Part shown: one piece after another, positions 9,267-17,726 of the stretch
How the letters are laid out: each line of letters opens with the position of its first letter
Position numbering within the stretch: the stretch's first letter is position 1
Assembly (NCBI RefSeq): GCF_000299335.2
Contig: NZ_CP004387.1
Span: 2,790,001-2,854,000, forward strand
Origin: Isoalcanivorax pacificus W11-5
GTDB lineage: Bacteria; Pseudomonadota; Gammaproteobacteria; Pseudomonadales; Alcanivoracaceae
Direction of reading: 5' to 3'
DNA: 64,000 nt
The notes under the pieces: generated by a model
Database searches by the model: none
What the model was told of the DNA's origin: nothing
The model's input: the letters and a program-made list of their open reading frames with translations, nothing else
Program-made: the position numbers and the translations under genes

Positions 9267-10034
9267 TCACCGGGAACGCACCGGGCGGGGCCGCAGCGCC
9301 CTGGTCTGGGTGCCGGAGACCTCGACTTCCACGCGGCGATCCGGGCTCAGGCACAGGATCTGTTCGCAGTGGACCAGATCATCCGGGCACTCCTGCGGGG
9401 CGGTGACGGGCTGGTTTTCACCCCGGCCCTCAGCGGTCATGGCCGCAGCCGGGATGCCAAGCTCGATCAGCTTGTCACGCACGCTATTGGCGCGCTGCTC
9501 CGACAGCCGCTGGTTGGCACCCGCGTCACCGATGCGATCCGTGTGGCCGATGATGCGCACCTGCAGGTCTTCGCCACCGCGCAGACGGATACGGTCGGCC
9601 AGTGTCGCCACCGCCTGTTCGCCCGCGTAGCTCAGGCGGTAATGGCCAAAGTGGAACGTGGCGTCCGCACTGAGCAGGAACGGCTGTGTGGCAGGCGGCG
9701 CCGGCGCCGCAGGTGGCGCAACGGGCTCGACCTCTGCCACCGCAACCAGGGTGCTGTTGCGGGCGGCATCTTCCTCGACGGCCGGTGCTTCTTCCTCTTG
9801 CGCCAGTTCACGCTGGCGCCGCACCACGTCCGGATCACACTCGGGGATCGCCAGCGACGGCCGCCAGGCGGCGGTACGCCAGCACTGGCCTGCGTCGTTG
9901 TACAGCAACGCCCCGCCGGGGGTGGTCAGGTAACCGGGGATGCGGCTGTCTACCGGGCGGACGGTGCAACCGGCCAGCAGCGCCAGCCCCAGCGCGGACA
10001 TCAGCATGGCGCGGGGATATGTCAGTTTCTGCAT
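9267..10034 (-). CDS. OmpA-family lipoprotein
   Basis: A predicted outer-membrane lipoprotein that grips peptidoglycan. The signal ends in the lipobox LLAGC with the lipidated Cys at residue 23. Residues 25-75 are a small unrecognised region, 76-120 an E/P/A-rich linker, and about 125-240 an OmpA C-terminal domain with IIGHTDRIGDAGANQRLSEQ, where the conserved D and R contact diaminopimelate. Two extra cysteine pairs are visible near the end. The gene starts 19 bases after the autotransporter stop, so the two are probably cotranscribed and may act together in anchoring or assembling the adhesin. Confidence 0.88.
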   Translation of the reverse strand: MQKLTYPRAMLMSALGLALLAGCTVRPVDSRIPGYLTTPGGALLYNDAGQCWRTAAWRPSLAIPECDPDVVRRQRELAQEEEAPAVEEDAARNSTLVAVAEVEPVAPPAAPAPPATQPFLLSADATFHFGHYRLSYAGEQAVATLADRIRLRGGEDLQVRIIGHTDRIGDAGANQRLSEQRANSVRDKLIELGIPAAAMTAEGRGENQPVTAPQECPDDLVHCEQILCLSPDRRVEVEVSGTQTRALRPRPVRSR

Positions 10035-10053
10035 GGTGGCTCTCTTTTTTTCG

Positions 10054-13000
10054 TTACCAGCGCACGTTGAAGCTCAACAGCGCGTTGTGTTCTTCCAGGG
10101 TGTCGCCGAAGCGGCCCTGATAGCCGGCCCACAGCGACACACCTTTGGCCAGGTACACTTCACCGCCGGCGGTCAGCCCCATTTCCAGCGCGCCCGCATC
10201 ACTGGCGCTGACACTGAACGGCACGCCGGTGCCGAGGAAGCTGGTGCGCTGCGTCAGGCGCGTGTCGCCGAACGGTTTGATCAGCGACAGGCCGCCCTGC
10301 AATTGCGCCCAGCGTTCGTCGCCCAGCAGCCAGGGCCGGGACACTTCCAGGCCCAGGCCGATTTCGCCGTTGTCGTAATCGCCGTCGGCCACTTGCAGGC
10401 CGGCATCGCCACCACTCTGTTCGCTGAAGCCATCACGCTGCATGCGCTGCAGGGTCAGTGCGGCAAACGGCCGCAGGCCGTAGTTGCCGGCATGCAGCCC
10501 CAGGCCGGCTTCGATGGCCAGCCGGGTGCCGGTGACGGTGCTCTCGGCGATGGCCGCGTCACCACCCGGTGGCGTGGTACGGCGCTGATCCAGTTCGGTT
10601 TCGCCGTGGTTGAGCGCGGCTTTCAGATGCAGTGCGCCGCCGCTGTCCCAGCGGCTGTATAACCCTGCCTGCCAACCCGACAGCTCGCCGCTGGCGCGCC
10701 GGTCGCCGAAGCTCAGGTCGCCGTCGGTAATGCCGAGGGCGGCGCCGACGATCAGGTCGTCACGCCAGTAGCCGTCCAGGCCGGCGGTGAGCATCTGGCC
10801 ATCCACGGTCAGGTCCGGGTTACCGATACCCTGGTCGCCTTTTTCCCGAATCTGCAGTTGCTGGGCCTGCACCCAGACGCCTTCCAGTGGACGCACGGGG
10901 CCGTTTGCGGCAGGCAGTGGTTCGGCAATCACGGGTGCGTTGCCCGCCAGCATTTGCAGGTTCTGTTGCAACTGCTGCTCGACGCGACCGCGTGACGCGA
11001 CACCGAGGCGACTGGTGCGCTGTTGCAGGTGATCGCTGAACTGGCGACCAACACGAGCGCCGGTGGTCAGGCCCGCCAGCAAGGTGTCGCCGCTGAGGCC
11101 GTCGTAGGCATCGCGGGCGCCGCTCGCGTTCAGGCCGGAGACATAAGCAGTCACCGGATGCGCCGGGTCCATCTGGTCGAGGGCGCCCGCGACCGCCTGC
11201 TGGTTGCGGGTCAGGGAAATCTGCGTAAAGGAGGTGCTGTTGCGGCCCAGAACCAGCTCGACGAAATCGTCGCCGTAGCGCAGGGTCGGCGTCAGGAACA
11301 CCAGATCGGTACTGAGATTATCGAAGGTGTTTTCCACGTCGTCGGCGTCCAGCAGTCGATAAACGCTGCCATCCACATAGTCACCACCGCCCCCGGCCAG
11401 TATCTGGACATCGCCGGCCAGCGTCGCCGTGCCGCCCACCGACAGATAATCCGCCGTGCCGTCGGCGCGCACATCCACTTGCCAGACACTGCCGGGATCA
11501 AAGCCCAGGTCGCCGTCCACCCGCAGGCTGCCTACCGATGCACCGGCGGCCAGTGTGCCGCCGCTGGCGATCACCAGATCGCCGCCGAGGCGGCCATTGC
11601 CCAGCAGGGTGCCGCCCTGCACCCGCATGTCACCGCCAAGTACGCCATCCAGATAGAGCCGGCCGTCATGCACGGTTGTGTCGCCGTTGAACAGCAGGCT
11701 GTCACCGGTCAGGAACAGGCTGCCGCTACCGCGCTGGTGCAGCGCTCCATCACCGCGCACCACGCCGGCAAAATTGAACGGATCACTGCGTTCAAAACCC
11801 AGCGCCGCACCGGTGTCGATCTGCACGTCGCCGAGCAGGGTGCCCTGGGTGCCGCCCACGCCGACCCGCAGCTCACCGCCACTGACACGGGTCTGCGCGG
11901 CGGCCAGCACGCCGGTCAGTGCCAATACCCCCTGGCCGGCTTTGGTGAAATCACCGCTGCCGCTGATGATCTGGCCGTACTGCACATCAAAACCGTTGGT
12001 ATCGAGCGTGCCGCCGGCCGACGTGAGGCGCACGCCGCGCAAATCATTGAACGCCTGTGACCAGGCAAAGGCACCGCCGTCGAGGATCAGTTCCCCGCCG
12101 CCAAGACGGCTGTCGGCATCGGCCGCCAGCCGTCCATCGCGCACGCGGACGTCGCCGGTAAAGGTGTTGTTACCACTGAGCTGCGTGGTGCCGGCGCCCA
12201 CTTGCCAGAGCCCGCCTGCCCCACTGATGTCGCCGGTCAGTGCCAGCATGTCGCTGCGATTGAGCAGCAGCCGGGTGCCATTGAACAGCTGCACGTCGCC
12301 GGCCAGGCTGCCATCCGTTCCCCCGTCACCGATTTGCAGGCCACCGCCGGCCACCTGCGTGCCGCCGCTGTGCGTGGCGGCACCGGTGAGGATCAGCGTG
12401 CCGGCGCTGGTGGTGATCAATTGCCCGTCGCCGCTGAGATCGCCGCTGAACAGCACATCGTCACTGCGATCGAAAACCAGCCGCGCGCCACTGTCGATCA
12501 CCGCGTCGCCGAGAATACTGCCGCTGGTACCGCCCATGCCGATGCGCAGCGTACCGGCTTCCACCCGGGTGCCGCCGGTATAGGCCTGCGCGGAGGTCAG
12601 CACCAGTTCCCCTGTGCCACGCATCACCAGCGCGCCGTCACCGCTGACCCGGTGCTGGTATGCGGAAAGGTCCGCGCGGCCAAACGCCAAGGTGGCCCCG
12701 GCGGCGACATCCACATCACCGGCCAGCGTGCCGCGCAGCCCATCGCCCACCTGCAAGGTGCCCGCCGATACCTGCGTGCCACCGTCATGGGCCGCCACGC
12801 CGCTGATCAGCAACGTGCCCTGGCCACTTTTTTCCAGCATGCCGGGACCGGCGGTATCACCCAACAGCGCAAACGTATTGCCGGCGTCCACCACCAATTC
12901 GCCGTGACCGGCGGCAATATCCAGGCTGGCGGCAAGATCGCTACCGAACAACAGGCCACCGCCATCCAGGCTGACGGGCGACAGACCGAGCAGCCCGGCG

Positions 13001-16000
13001 CTGTCGAAGCCAACATAGCCCTGCTGCACGTGCAGACCACCCTGGAACAGGTTGATATGGCCCCCGGTCAACTGCAGTGTGCCGGTGCCGGTCTTGCGCA
13101 CTGCGCCGGCACCGCTGATCACGCCATCCAGCGCCAGGGTGCCGGCACGGTTGATGTCCAGCCAGGCGTCCTGGGCGATAGTGACGTGGCCTGCCAGCGA
13201 ACCGTCCAGCCCGCCCTGCCCCACCTGCAACACGCCGGCGCGGATATCCGTGCCGCCCTGGTACTGGCTGGTGCCGGCCAGCACCAGCGTGCCGAGGCCG
13301 TCCTTTACCAGACGGTCGTCGGGCTGGCTGCCGATGATGCCGCCCTGGGATACCACTTCGAAACCGTTGGTATGGATGGTGCCGCCGCCGGATTGCAGGA
13401 TCACCGTTTGCAGGTCGGCGGTGTTGCCCAGCAACAGCAGGCCGCCGAGTTCCGACAGCACCAGGTTGCCATCGCCGATGCTGGCGCCCGTGCGCAATCC
13501 GAGCAGCGAGTTCGCGCCTTTGACGATGGTGTCGCCCTGAAAGGTGTTGGCGTTGCTGAAAATGGTGGTACCACCAGTGAGCGTCAGATCACCGGCGCCG
13601 GAAATCACCCCACTCACCTCCAGCGTGCCGCCGCGCTGGGCCAGTGTGCCGCCACCCGCCATGACATAGTCCCGCTGGGTGGTGGCATCCGTGTCGAACA
13701 GCAGGGTGCCGCCGGCAAAGGTCACGCCGCCGGTCCCCAGGTTCTCATCAGCGGACACGGTTAACTGACCGCTGACCAGACGTGTGCCGCCGCTGTAGGT
13801 GTTGGTTCCGCTCAAGCGCATGACACTCTCGGCCACACCGGCCATCACCAGCCCGCCGGTGCCGGTCAGCGTGCCGTCAAACAGGATGTCAGGGTTGTCC
13901 GGATCAAATTCCGCCATCAGTGTCAGGAGATGGCCGTCATCCAGATGGACGGTGCCGCTGCCCTGAATATCACGCACCTGACGATCCTGGCCGTCGAGGT
14001 TGTACACGGCATCACTGCCCAGAATCAGCGAGCCTGAGCCAACGCCACCCGACAGCGTCGTGGCGTTGCTGATCACCGTATTCCCCGAATGGCCCACCAC
14101 GCCGGTGACGGTGAACTGGCCGCCGCCGGTATAGGTCACATCGCCGGTGCCGAACAGGCCGTTCTCCAGACGCACGGCGTGCCCGCCGGCATCCAGCACG
14201 CCGCCTTTATCCGTTACCGTCACGGTGCGCAGGTCATCGAAGGCCGCACTGAAGCGCAGGCCGCCCCCGTCGAGTAACAGCGACGAATTGCCCAGCCGCG
14301 CATCACGATCGATCACAAGATGGCCATCGCCCACCACCCAGTTGCCCTGGAAGGCCGTGTCCACCGCCAGCACCAGATCACCAGCGCCTTCCTTGCGCAC
14401 GCCGCCGTCGCCATACAGATTGCTGTTCAGCGTGGCGGTCTGGCCGCTGTCCACACCCAGCACACCGCCGCGCGCATTGACCAGCACGTCGCGTGTCAGG
14501 GTAAAGCCGTCGCCCATGGCCAGCCCGCCGTTGTCCAGCACCACCATGCCGAGGCTGCCGCCAAGATTGCGATCTTCAGCCACCATCAGCGTCGTGTCGG
14601 ACACATAGGTATCGCCGCTGTAGCGGTTGTCACCCGACAGCACCACGCGGCCATTGATGTCCGCGCCGCTGATGATCAGGTTCCAGCGGTCATAATCGTT
14701 CGCGCCCGCGAGGCCGGCGCCGACGGCATCCGAAATATCGTCTGCAATGATCAGGCTGCCATCGGCCGGCCCGCGCACGGAGAGGTTGCCGGAGCCTTGC
14801 AGAAACAGTCCGCTCCCGGCGGCGCTGCCGTTATGCGCGCCGCTGCCGGCCACCACACTGCCACCGTTGACCGAGGTGCTGCCGCCCACCGTCAGCACGC
14901 CCCCTTCAGCAACAAAGATCGCGCCGCCCAGGCCGGCGCCACCGCCACCTTGCGTGGCACTCCCGGCGCCGGCGCCTGTCCCCGCATGGCCACCTGTACC
15001 ACCGGCACCGCCGCCACCACCGTAACCGCCATCGCCGCCCTGGACACCGGCACCACCGCCACCGCCAAAACCACCTGCACCACCGATACCCGCGCCGCTT
15101 CCGCCGCCACCCCCACCGAAGCCGCCCGCGCCGCCTGCGTCCGCCGCAGACCCGCCGCCACCGCCGGCAAAACCGCCAGCGCCCCCTGCACCGGTCGTCC
15201 CGCCGCCGCCACCACCCAGGGTACCGCCCGCACCACCGTTGCCGGCCGTACCCTCCGCACCGGCAAAACCGCCGCCACCGCCGCCACTGCCAGCGCCGCC
15301 GGCACCACCACCGCCCCCTTGCGTGCCACCCGGGCCGCCCGCCGCACCGTCGCCGGCATCACCGGAGCGCCAGGGTTGTTCCCAGCTGCCGTCTGCGCCG
15401 GGCGACACACCCGACCCGCCGTCTGCAAGGCCACCACCGCCACCCGCCTGGTCGGCCAGGCCGTCTCCGCCATCGGCCAGCGCGCCGCCACCGCCACCAG
15501 CGGTGCCAGTGCCATTCCCGCCCTGGCCAGCGAGTCCGCCACCGCCGCCATGCACCTGGCCACCGTCGCCCCCCAGGCCGCCACCGCCACCCGCATCGCC
15601 ACCGGCAGTGATGCCACCACCGCCGCCTTCAGCACGGTTGTTGTCCAGGCCGACATTGTTGAGCACCACATCGGCGCGCGTGTTGATAAACAGCGCGCCG
15701 CCAGCACCAAGACCGCCACCGCCACCATCGGCACCGTCGCCGCCGGACGCCAGGCCATTGGTCAGACGCAGATTATTGATGTTCACGAGAATGCGCGGTC
15801 CACCGGCACTGTCATCCGCGCCGATGAACAGCAAACGATGGCTTGCGGCGCCATTGAGCGCGTGGTTGCCACCCTGGAAAGTAACGGAATTGAGTACCGG
15901 TGGCAGTGCGGTTGTCAGCGTGACATCCGCCTTGAATTCGATGAAGTGCGGGCCAGTCTGGCTGTTGGCGTCGATGATGGCCTGGCGCAGCGTGGCTTCA

Positions 16001-16098
16001 TCGGTGACCTGGAAGGTGGCCGCGTCCACGGCAGGGATGGCAGTGCAGAGAGAACCGGCGAGCAAGACACGCCCGTACAGACCGGAACCAAACGGCAT
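10054..16098 (-). CDS. Giant autotransporter adhesin with glycine-rich tract
   Basis: A type Va secreted surface protein of 2014 residues. A signal peptide ends near residue 26 (PAVDAA). Residues about 27-120 look like a right-handed beta-helix start. Residues about 122-391 are an extreme Gly/Ala-rich tract made of GGGG, GGAGG and GGFGGGG units. Residues about 420-1640 hold many autotransporter-associated beta-helix repeats of the GTLTLTGxNTYxGGTxVxxGTLxVG kind. The last 275 or so are the 12-strand translocator barrel, ending NVRW. The ATG at 16098 has GGAG six bases upstream; the longer frame begins at a TTG. Probable role is adhesion or biofilm formation; the ligand is unknown. Confidence 0.93.
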   Translation of the reverse strand: MPFGSGLYGRVLLAGSLCTAIPAVDAATFQVTDEATLRQAIIDANSQTGPHFIEFKADVTLTTALPPVLNSVTFQGGNHALNGAASHRLLFIGADDSAGGPRILVNINNLRLTNGLASGGDGADGGGGGLGAGGALFINTRADVVLNNVGLDNNRAEGGGGGITAGGDAGGGGGLGGDGGQVHGGGGGLAGQGGNGTGTAGGGGGALADGGDGLADQAGGGGGLADGGSGVSPGADGSWEQPWRSGDAGDGAAGGPGGTQGGGGGAGGAGSGGGGGGFAGAEGTAGNGGAGGTLGGGGGGTTGAGGAGGFAGGGGGSAADAGGAGGFGGGGGGSGAGIGGAGGFGGGGGAGVQGGDGGYGGGGGAGGTGGHAGTGAGAGSATQGGGGAGLGGAIFVAEGGVLTVGGSTSVNGGSVVAGSGAHNGSAAGSGLFLQGSGNLSVRGPADGSLIIADDISDAVGAGLAGANDYDRWNLIISGADINGRVVLSGDNRYSGDTYVSDTTLMVAEDRNLGGSLGMVVLDNGGLAMGDGFTLTRDVLVNARGGVLGVDSGQTATLNSNLYGDGGVRKEGAGDLVLAVDTAFQGNWVVGDGHLVIDRDARLGNSSLLLDGGGLRFSAAFDDLRTVTVTDKGGVLDAGGHAVRLENGLFGTGDVTYTGGGQFTVTGVVGHSGNTVISNATTLSGGVGSGSLILGSDAVYNLDGQDRQVRDIQGSGTVHLDDGHLLTLMAEFDPDNPDILFDGTLTGTGGLVMAGVAESVMRLSGTNTYSGGTRLVSGQLTVSADENLGTGGVTFAGGTLLFDTDATTQRDYVMAGGGTLAQRGGTLEVSGVISGAGDLTLTGGTTIFSNANTFQGDTIVKGANSLLGLRTGASIGDGNLVLSELGGLLLLGNTADLQTVILQSGGGTIHTNGFEVVSQGGIIGSQPDDRLVKDGLGTLVLAGTSQYQGGTDIRAGVLQVGQGGLDGSLAGHVTIAQDAWLDINRAGTLALDGVISGAGAVRKTGTGTLQLTGGHINLFQGGLHVQQGYVGFDSAGLLGLSPVSLDGGGLLFGSDLAASLDIAAGHGELVVDAGNTFALLGDTAGPGMLEKSGQGTLLISGVAAHDGGTQVSAGTLQVGDGLRGTLAGDVDVAAGATLAFGRADLSAYQHRVSGDGALVMRGTGELVLTSAQAYTGGTRVEAGTLRIGMGGTSGSILGDAVIDSGARLVFDRSDDVLFSGDLSGDGQLITTSAGTLILTGAATHSGGTQVAGGGLQIGDGGTDGSLAGDVQLFNGTRLLLNRSDMLALTGDISGAGGLWQVGAGTTQLSGNNTFTGDVRVRDGRLAADADSRLGGGELILDGGAFAWSQAFNDLRGVRLTSAGGTLDTNGFDVQYGQIISGSGDFTKAGQGVLALTGVLAAAQTRVSGGELRVGVGGTQGTLLGDVQIDTGAALGFERSDPFNFAGVVRGDGALHQRGSGSLFLTGDSLLFNGDTTVHDGRLYLDGVLGGDMRVQGGTLLGNGRLGGDLVIASGGTLAAGASVGSLRVDGDLGFDPGSVWQVDVRADGTADYLSVGGTATLAGDVQILAGGGGDYVDGSVYRLLDADDVENTFDNLSTDLVFLTPTLRYGDDFVELVLGRNSTSFTQISLTRNQQAVAGALDQMDPAHPVTAYVSGLNASGARDAYDGLSGDTLLAGLTTGARVGRQFSDHLQQRTSRLGVASRGRVEQQLQQNLQMLAGNAPVIAEPLPAANGPVRPLEGVWVQAQQLQIREKGDQGIGNPDLTVDGQMLTAGLDGYWRDDLIVGAALGITDGDLSFGDRRASGELSGWQAGLYSRWDSGGALHLKAALNHGETELDQRRTTPPGGDAAIAESTVTGTRLAIEAGLGLHAGNYGLRPFAALTLQRMQRDGFSEQSGGDAGLQVADGDYDNGEIGLGLEVSRPWLLGDERWAQLQGGLSLIKPFGDTRLTQRTSFLGTGVPFSVSASDAGALEMGLTAGGEVYLAKGVSLWAGYQGRFGDTLEEHNALLSFNVRW
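14925..15740 (-). repeat. Degenerate Gly-rich coding repeat inside the autotransporter
   Basis: About 270 codons dominated by GGN/GCN, read as GGC/GGT/GCC on the coding strand. Units are short and irregular, so this is low-complexity sequence rather than an exact tandem repeat. It stays open in several frames, creating long false reading frames on the other strand. Confidence 0.85.
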
Positions 16099-16157
16099 GA
16101 GCAACTCCAACGCTTATTGTTATTATTCTGGTGCTCGTCCGAGAGCCCATCCCCAAC

Positions 16158-16171
16158 ACGGTAAATACCGT
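16158..16171. promoter_or_regulatory. 14-bp palindrome in the autotransporter/glycosylase gap
   Basis: ACGGTA and TACCGT arms flank AA, forming an almost perfect dyad 60 bases before the autotransporter start. On the minus strand a consensus-perfect TATAAT lies at 16207-16212 with no good -35. The dyad lies between that -10 and the start codon, where an operator or leader structure could act. Confidence 0.4.
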
Positions 16172-16264
16172 TACAGGGAAAATTAGCAGAATCCGAAAAT
16201 AGCGTCATTATAAAATGTGACATTCATCACGAGCGTGCACGCGCGCTGAAGCCGGAAAACACTG

Positions 16265-16906
16265 ATGCCTGCGACCCGACTACCGACCGACCCCGCGTTA
16301 CGCCATCTTTGCCGTGCCGACCCCGACTGGCTGCCGGTGATTCGTCGTGTCGGCCCCTGTGGTCTGACGCCGGACAATGGCCGCTCGCCGTATGAAGCCC
16401 TGGCACGCGCCGTGATTTATCAGCAGCTGCATGGCCGTGCCGCAGCGGCCATCACCGCTCGCCTGCTGGCCCTGTACGGGAAACGCGAACGTTTTCCGCA
16501 GCCGGCAGCGCTGCTCGCCACACCGGTGGACACGCTGCGTGCCTGCGGCCTGTCGGCAAATAAAGTCGCCACCTTGCAGGGCATTGCCGAAGGCAAACTC
16601 GGGGGTGTCATCCCCACCCGCTCGCAGGCTGCCAGGCTGGACGACGAGGCCCTGATCGAACGGCTGACCACACTGCGTGGCGTGGGCCGCTGGACGGTGG
16701 AAATGCTGCTGATGCACACGCTCAACCGGCCCGATGTGATGCCGGCCGGTGACTTTGGTGTGCGCGAAGGCTGGCGCCTGCTGAAGGGCCTGCCGGCGCA
16801 GCCCGCGCCCAAGGCCTTGCTGGCCATCTCGGAAGCCTGGCGGCCGTATCGTTCTACGGCGGCGTGGTATTTGTGGCGTGTGGTGGATCTGTCACGCGAG
16901 GGGTGA
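16265..16906 (+). CDS. DNA-3-methyladenine glycosylase II-like (HhH-GPD)
   Basis: A base-excision repair enzyme that removes alkylated purines. The 213-residue protein has the HhH-GPD fold: ARAVIYQQLHGRAAAAI early, then the helix-hairpin-helix LTTLRGVGRWTVEMLL near residues 133-150. The catalytic Asp is in VMPAGDFGVREG. It is the short MAG1/AlkA-core form without the E. coli AlkA N-terminal domain. It stands alone, divergent from the autotransporter, and its stop lies three bases from the convergent mazG stop. Confidence 0.88.
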   Translation: MPATRLPTDPALRHLCRADPDWLPVIRRVGPCGLTPDNGRSPYEALARAVIYQQLHGRAAAAITARLLALYGKRERFPQPAALLATPVDTLRACGLSANKVATLQGIAEGKLGGVIPTRSQAARLDDEALIERLTTLRGVGRWTVEMLLMHTLNRPDVMPAGDFGVREGWRLLKGLPAQPAPKALLAISEAWRPYRSTAAWYLWRVVDLSREG

Positions 16907-16909
16907 GGA

Positions 16910-17704
16910 TTATTTCAGACGGGCCTTGGCAGCCACCCAGAGCGCTTCCAGCGCTGCCACGTTCATGTCATCCAGCGACTGGCCCTGCTCTGCGGCCATT
17001 TGCTCCATCATGCGGAAGCGGCGTTCGAATTTATGGCTGGCGCCACGCAGGCTCATGTCAGCATCGTTTTTCAAATGCCGTGACAGGTTGACCACGGAAA
17101 ACAGCACGTCACCGAGTTCATCCGTGATCTCCTCCGCCACGCCGCTTTGCATCGCGGCCTCCAGCTCATCCAGCTCTGCACGCACCTGCGCCAGCACCGG
17201 CTGCACATCACGCCAGTCGAAACCGACCCGTGCGGCTTTCTTCTGCAACTTGGCGGCGCGCTGCAACGCCGGCAAACCCTCCGGCACCCCATCCAGCGCA
17301 CTCTTGCGTGCCTTGCCGGCTTGCGCGTGTTCGGCCGCCTTGGTGGCTTCCCAGGTGTCCTTGATCTGGGCGATGGACGCGCCCTGCTGATCACCGAACA
17401 CATGCGGATGGCGGCGGATCATTTTGTCGATCAGCCCGCGCGTCACGTCGCTGAAATCGAACAGGCCCTGTTCTTCCGCCAAGCGGGCGTGGAAGATCAC
17501 CTGCAACAGCAGGTCGCCCAGTTCATCGCGCAACCCGTGCATGTCGCCGGCGGCAATCGCCTCGGCCACTTCGAAGGCTTCCTCGACGGTGTACGGTGCA
17601 ATGGTGGAAAAATTCTGCTGCAGATCCCACGGGCAACCGTGCTCGGGATCACGCAGGCGCGCCATGACCGCGAGCATGTCTTCGATGATGTGCTGTTGCG
17701 CCAT
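16910..17704 (-). CDS. mazG: Nucleoside triphosphate pyrophosphohydrolase MazG
   Basis: MazG hydrolyses NTPs and dNTPs to monophosphates and is linked to tuning the stringent response. The protein has 264 residues with two MazG domains. The N-terminal one has CPWDLQQNFSTIAPYTVEEAFEVAEAI, with the metal-binding EExxE, and a second acidic cluster ELGDLLLQVIFHA. The C-terminal copy has EITDELGDVLFSVVNLSRH. The ATG at 17704 (MAQQHIIEDMLAVM) was preferred over an 18-codon extension that is Cys-rich and unlike the family. It follows relA with a 22-base gap, the usual order. Confidence 0.95.
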   Translation of the reverse strand: MAQQHIIEDMLAVMARLRDPEHGCPWDLQQNFSTIAPYTVEEAFEVAEAIAAGDMHGLRDELGDLLLQVIFHARLAEEQGLFDFSDVTRGLIDKMIRRHPHVFGDQQGASIAQIKDTWEATKAAEHAQAGKARKSALDGVPEGLPALQRAAKLQKKAARVGFDWRDVQPVLAQVRAELDELEAAMQSGVAEEITDELGDVLFSVVNLSRHLKNDADMSLRGASHKFERRFRMMEQMAAEQGQSLDDMNVAALEALWVAAKARLK

Positions 17705-17726
17705 GACAGACTCCCTGGAACAGCCG

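Noticed and set aside
14925..15740. Possible CRISPR array or tandem satellite
   Set aside because: Units are irregular, have no unique spacers, and lie in frame inside the autotransporter gene.
14320..16164. 614-codon Ala/Thr-rich plus-strand frame opposite the glycine tract
   Set aside because: It arises because the reverse complement of GGN/GCN repeats lacks stop codons; low-complexity artefact.
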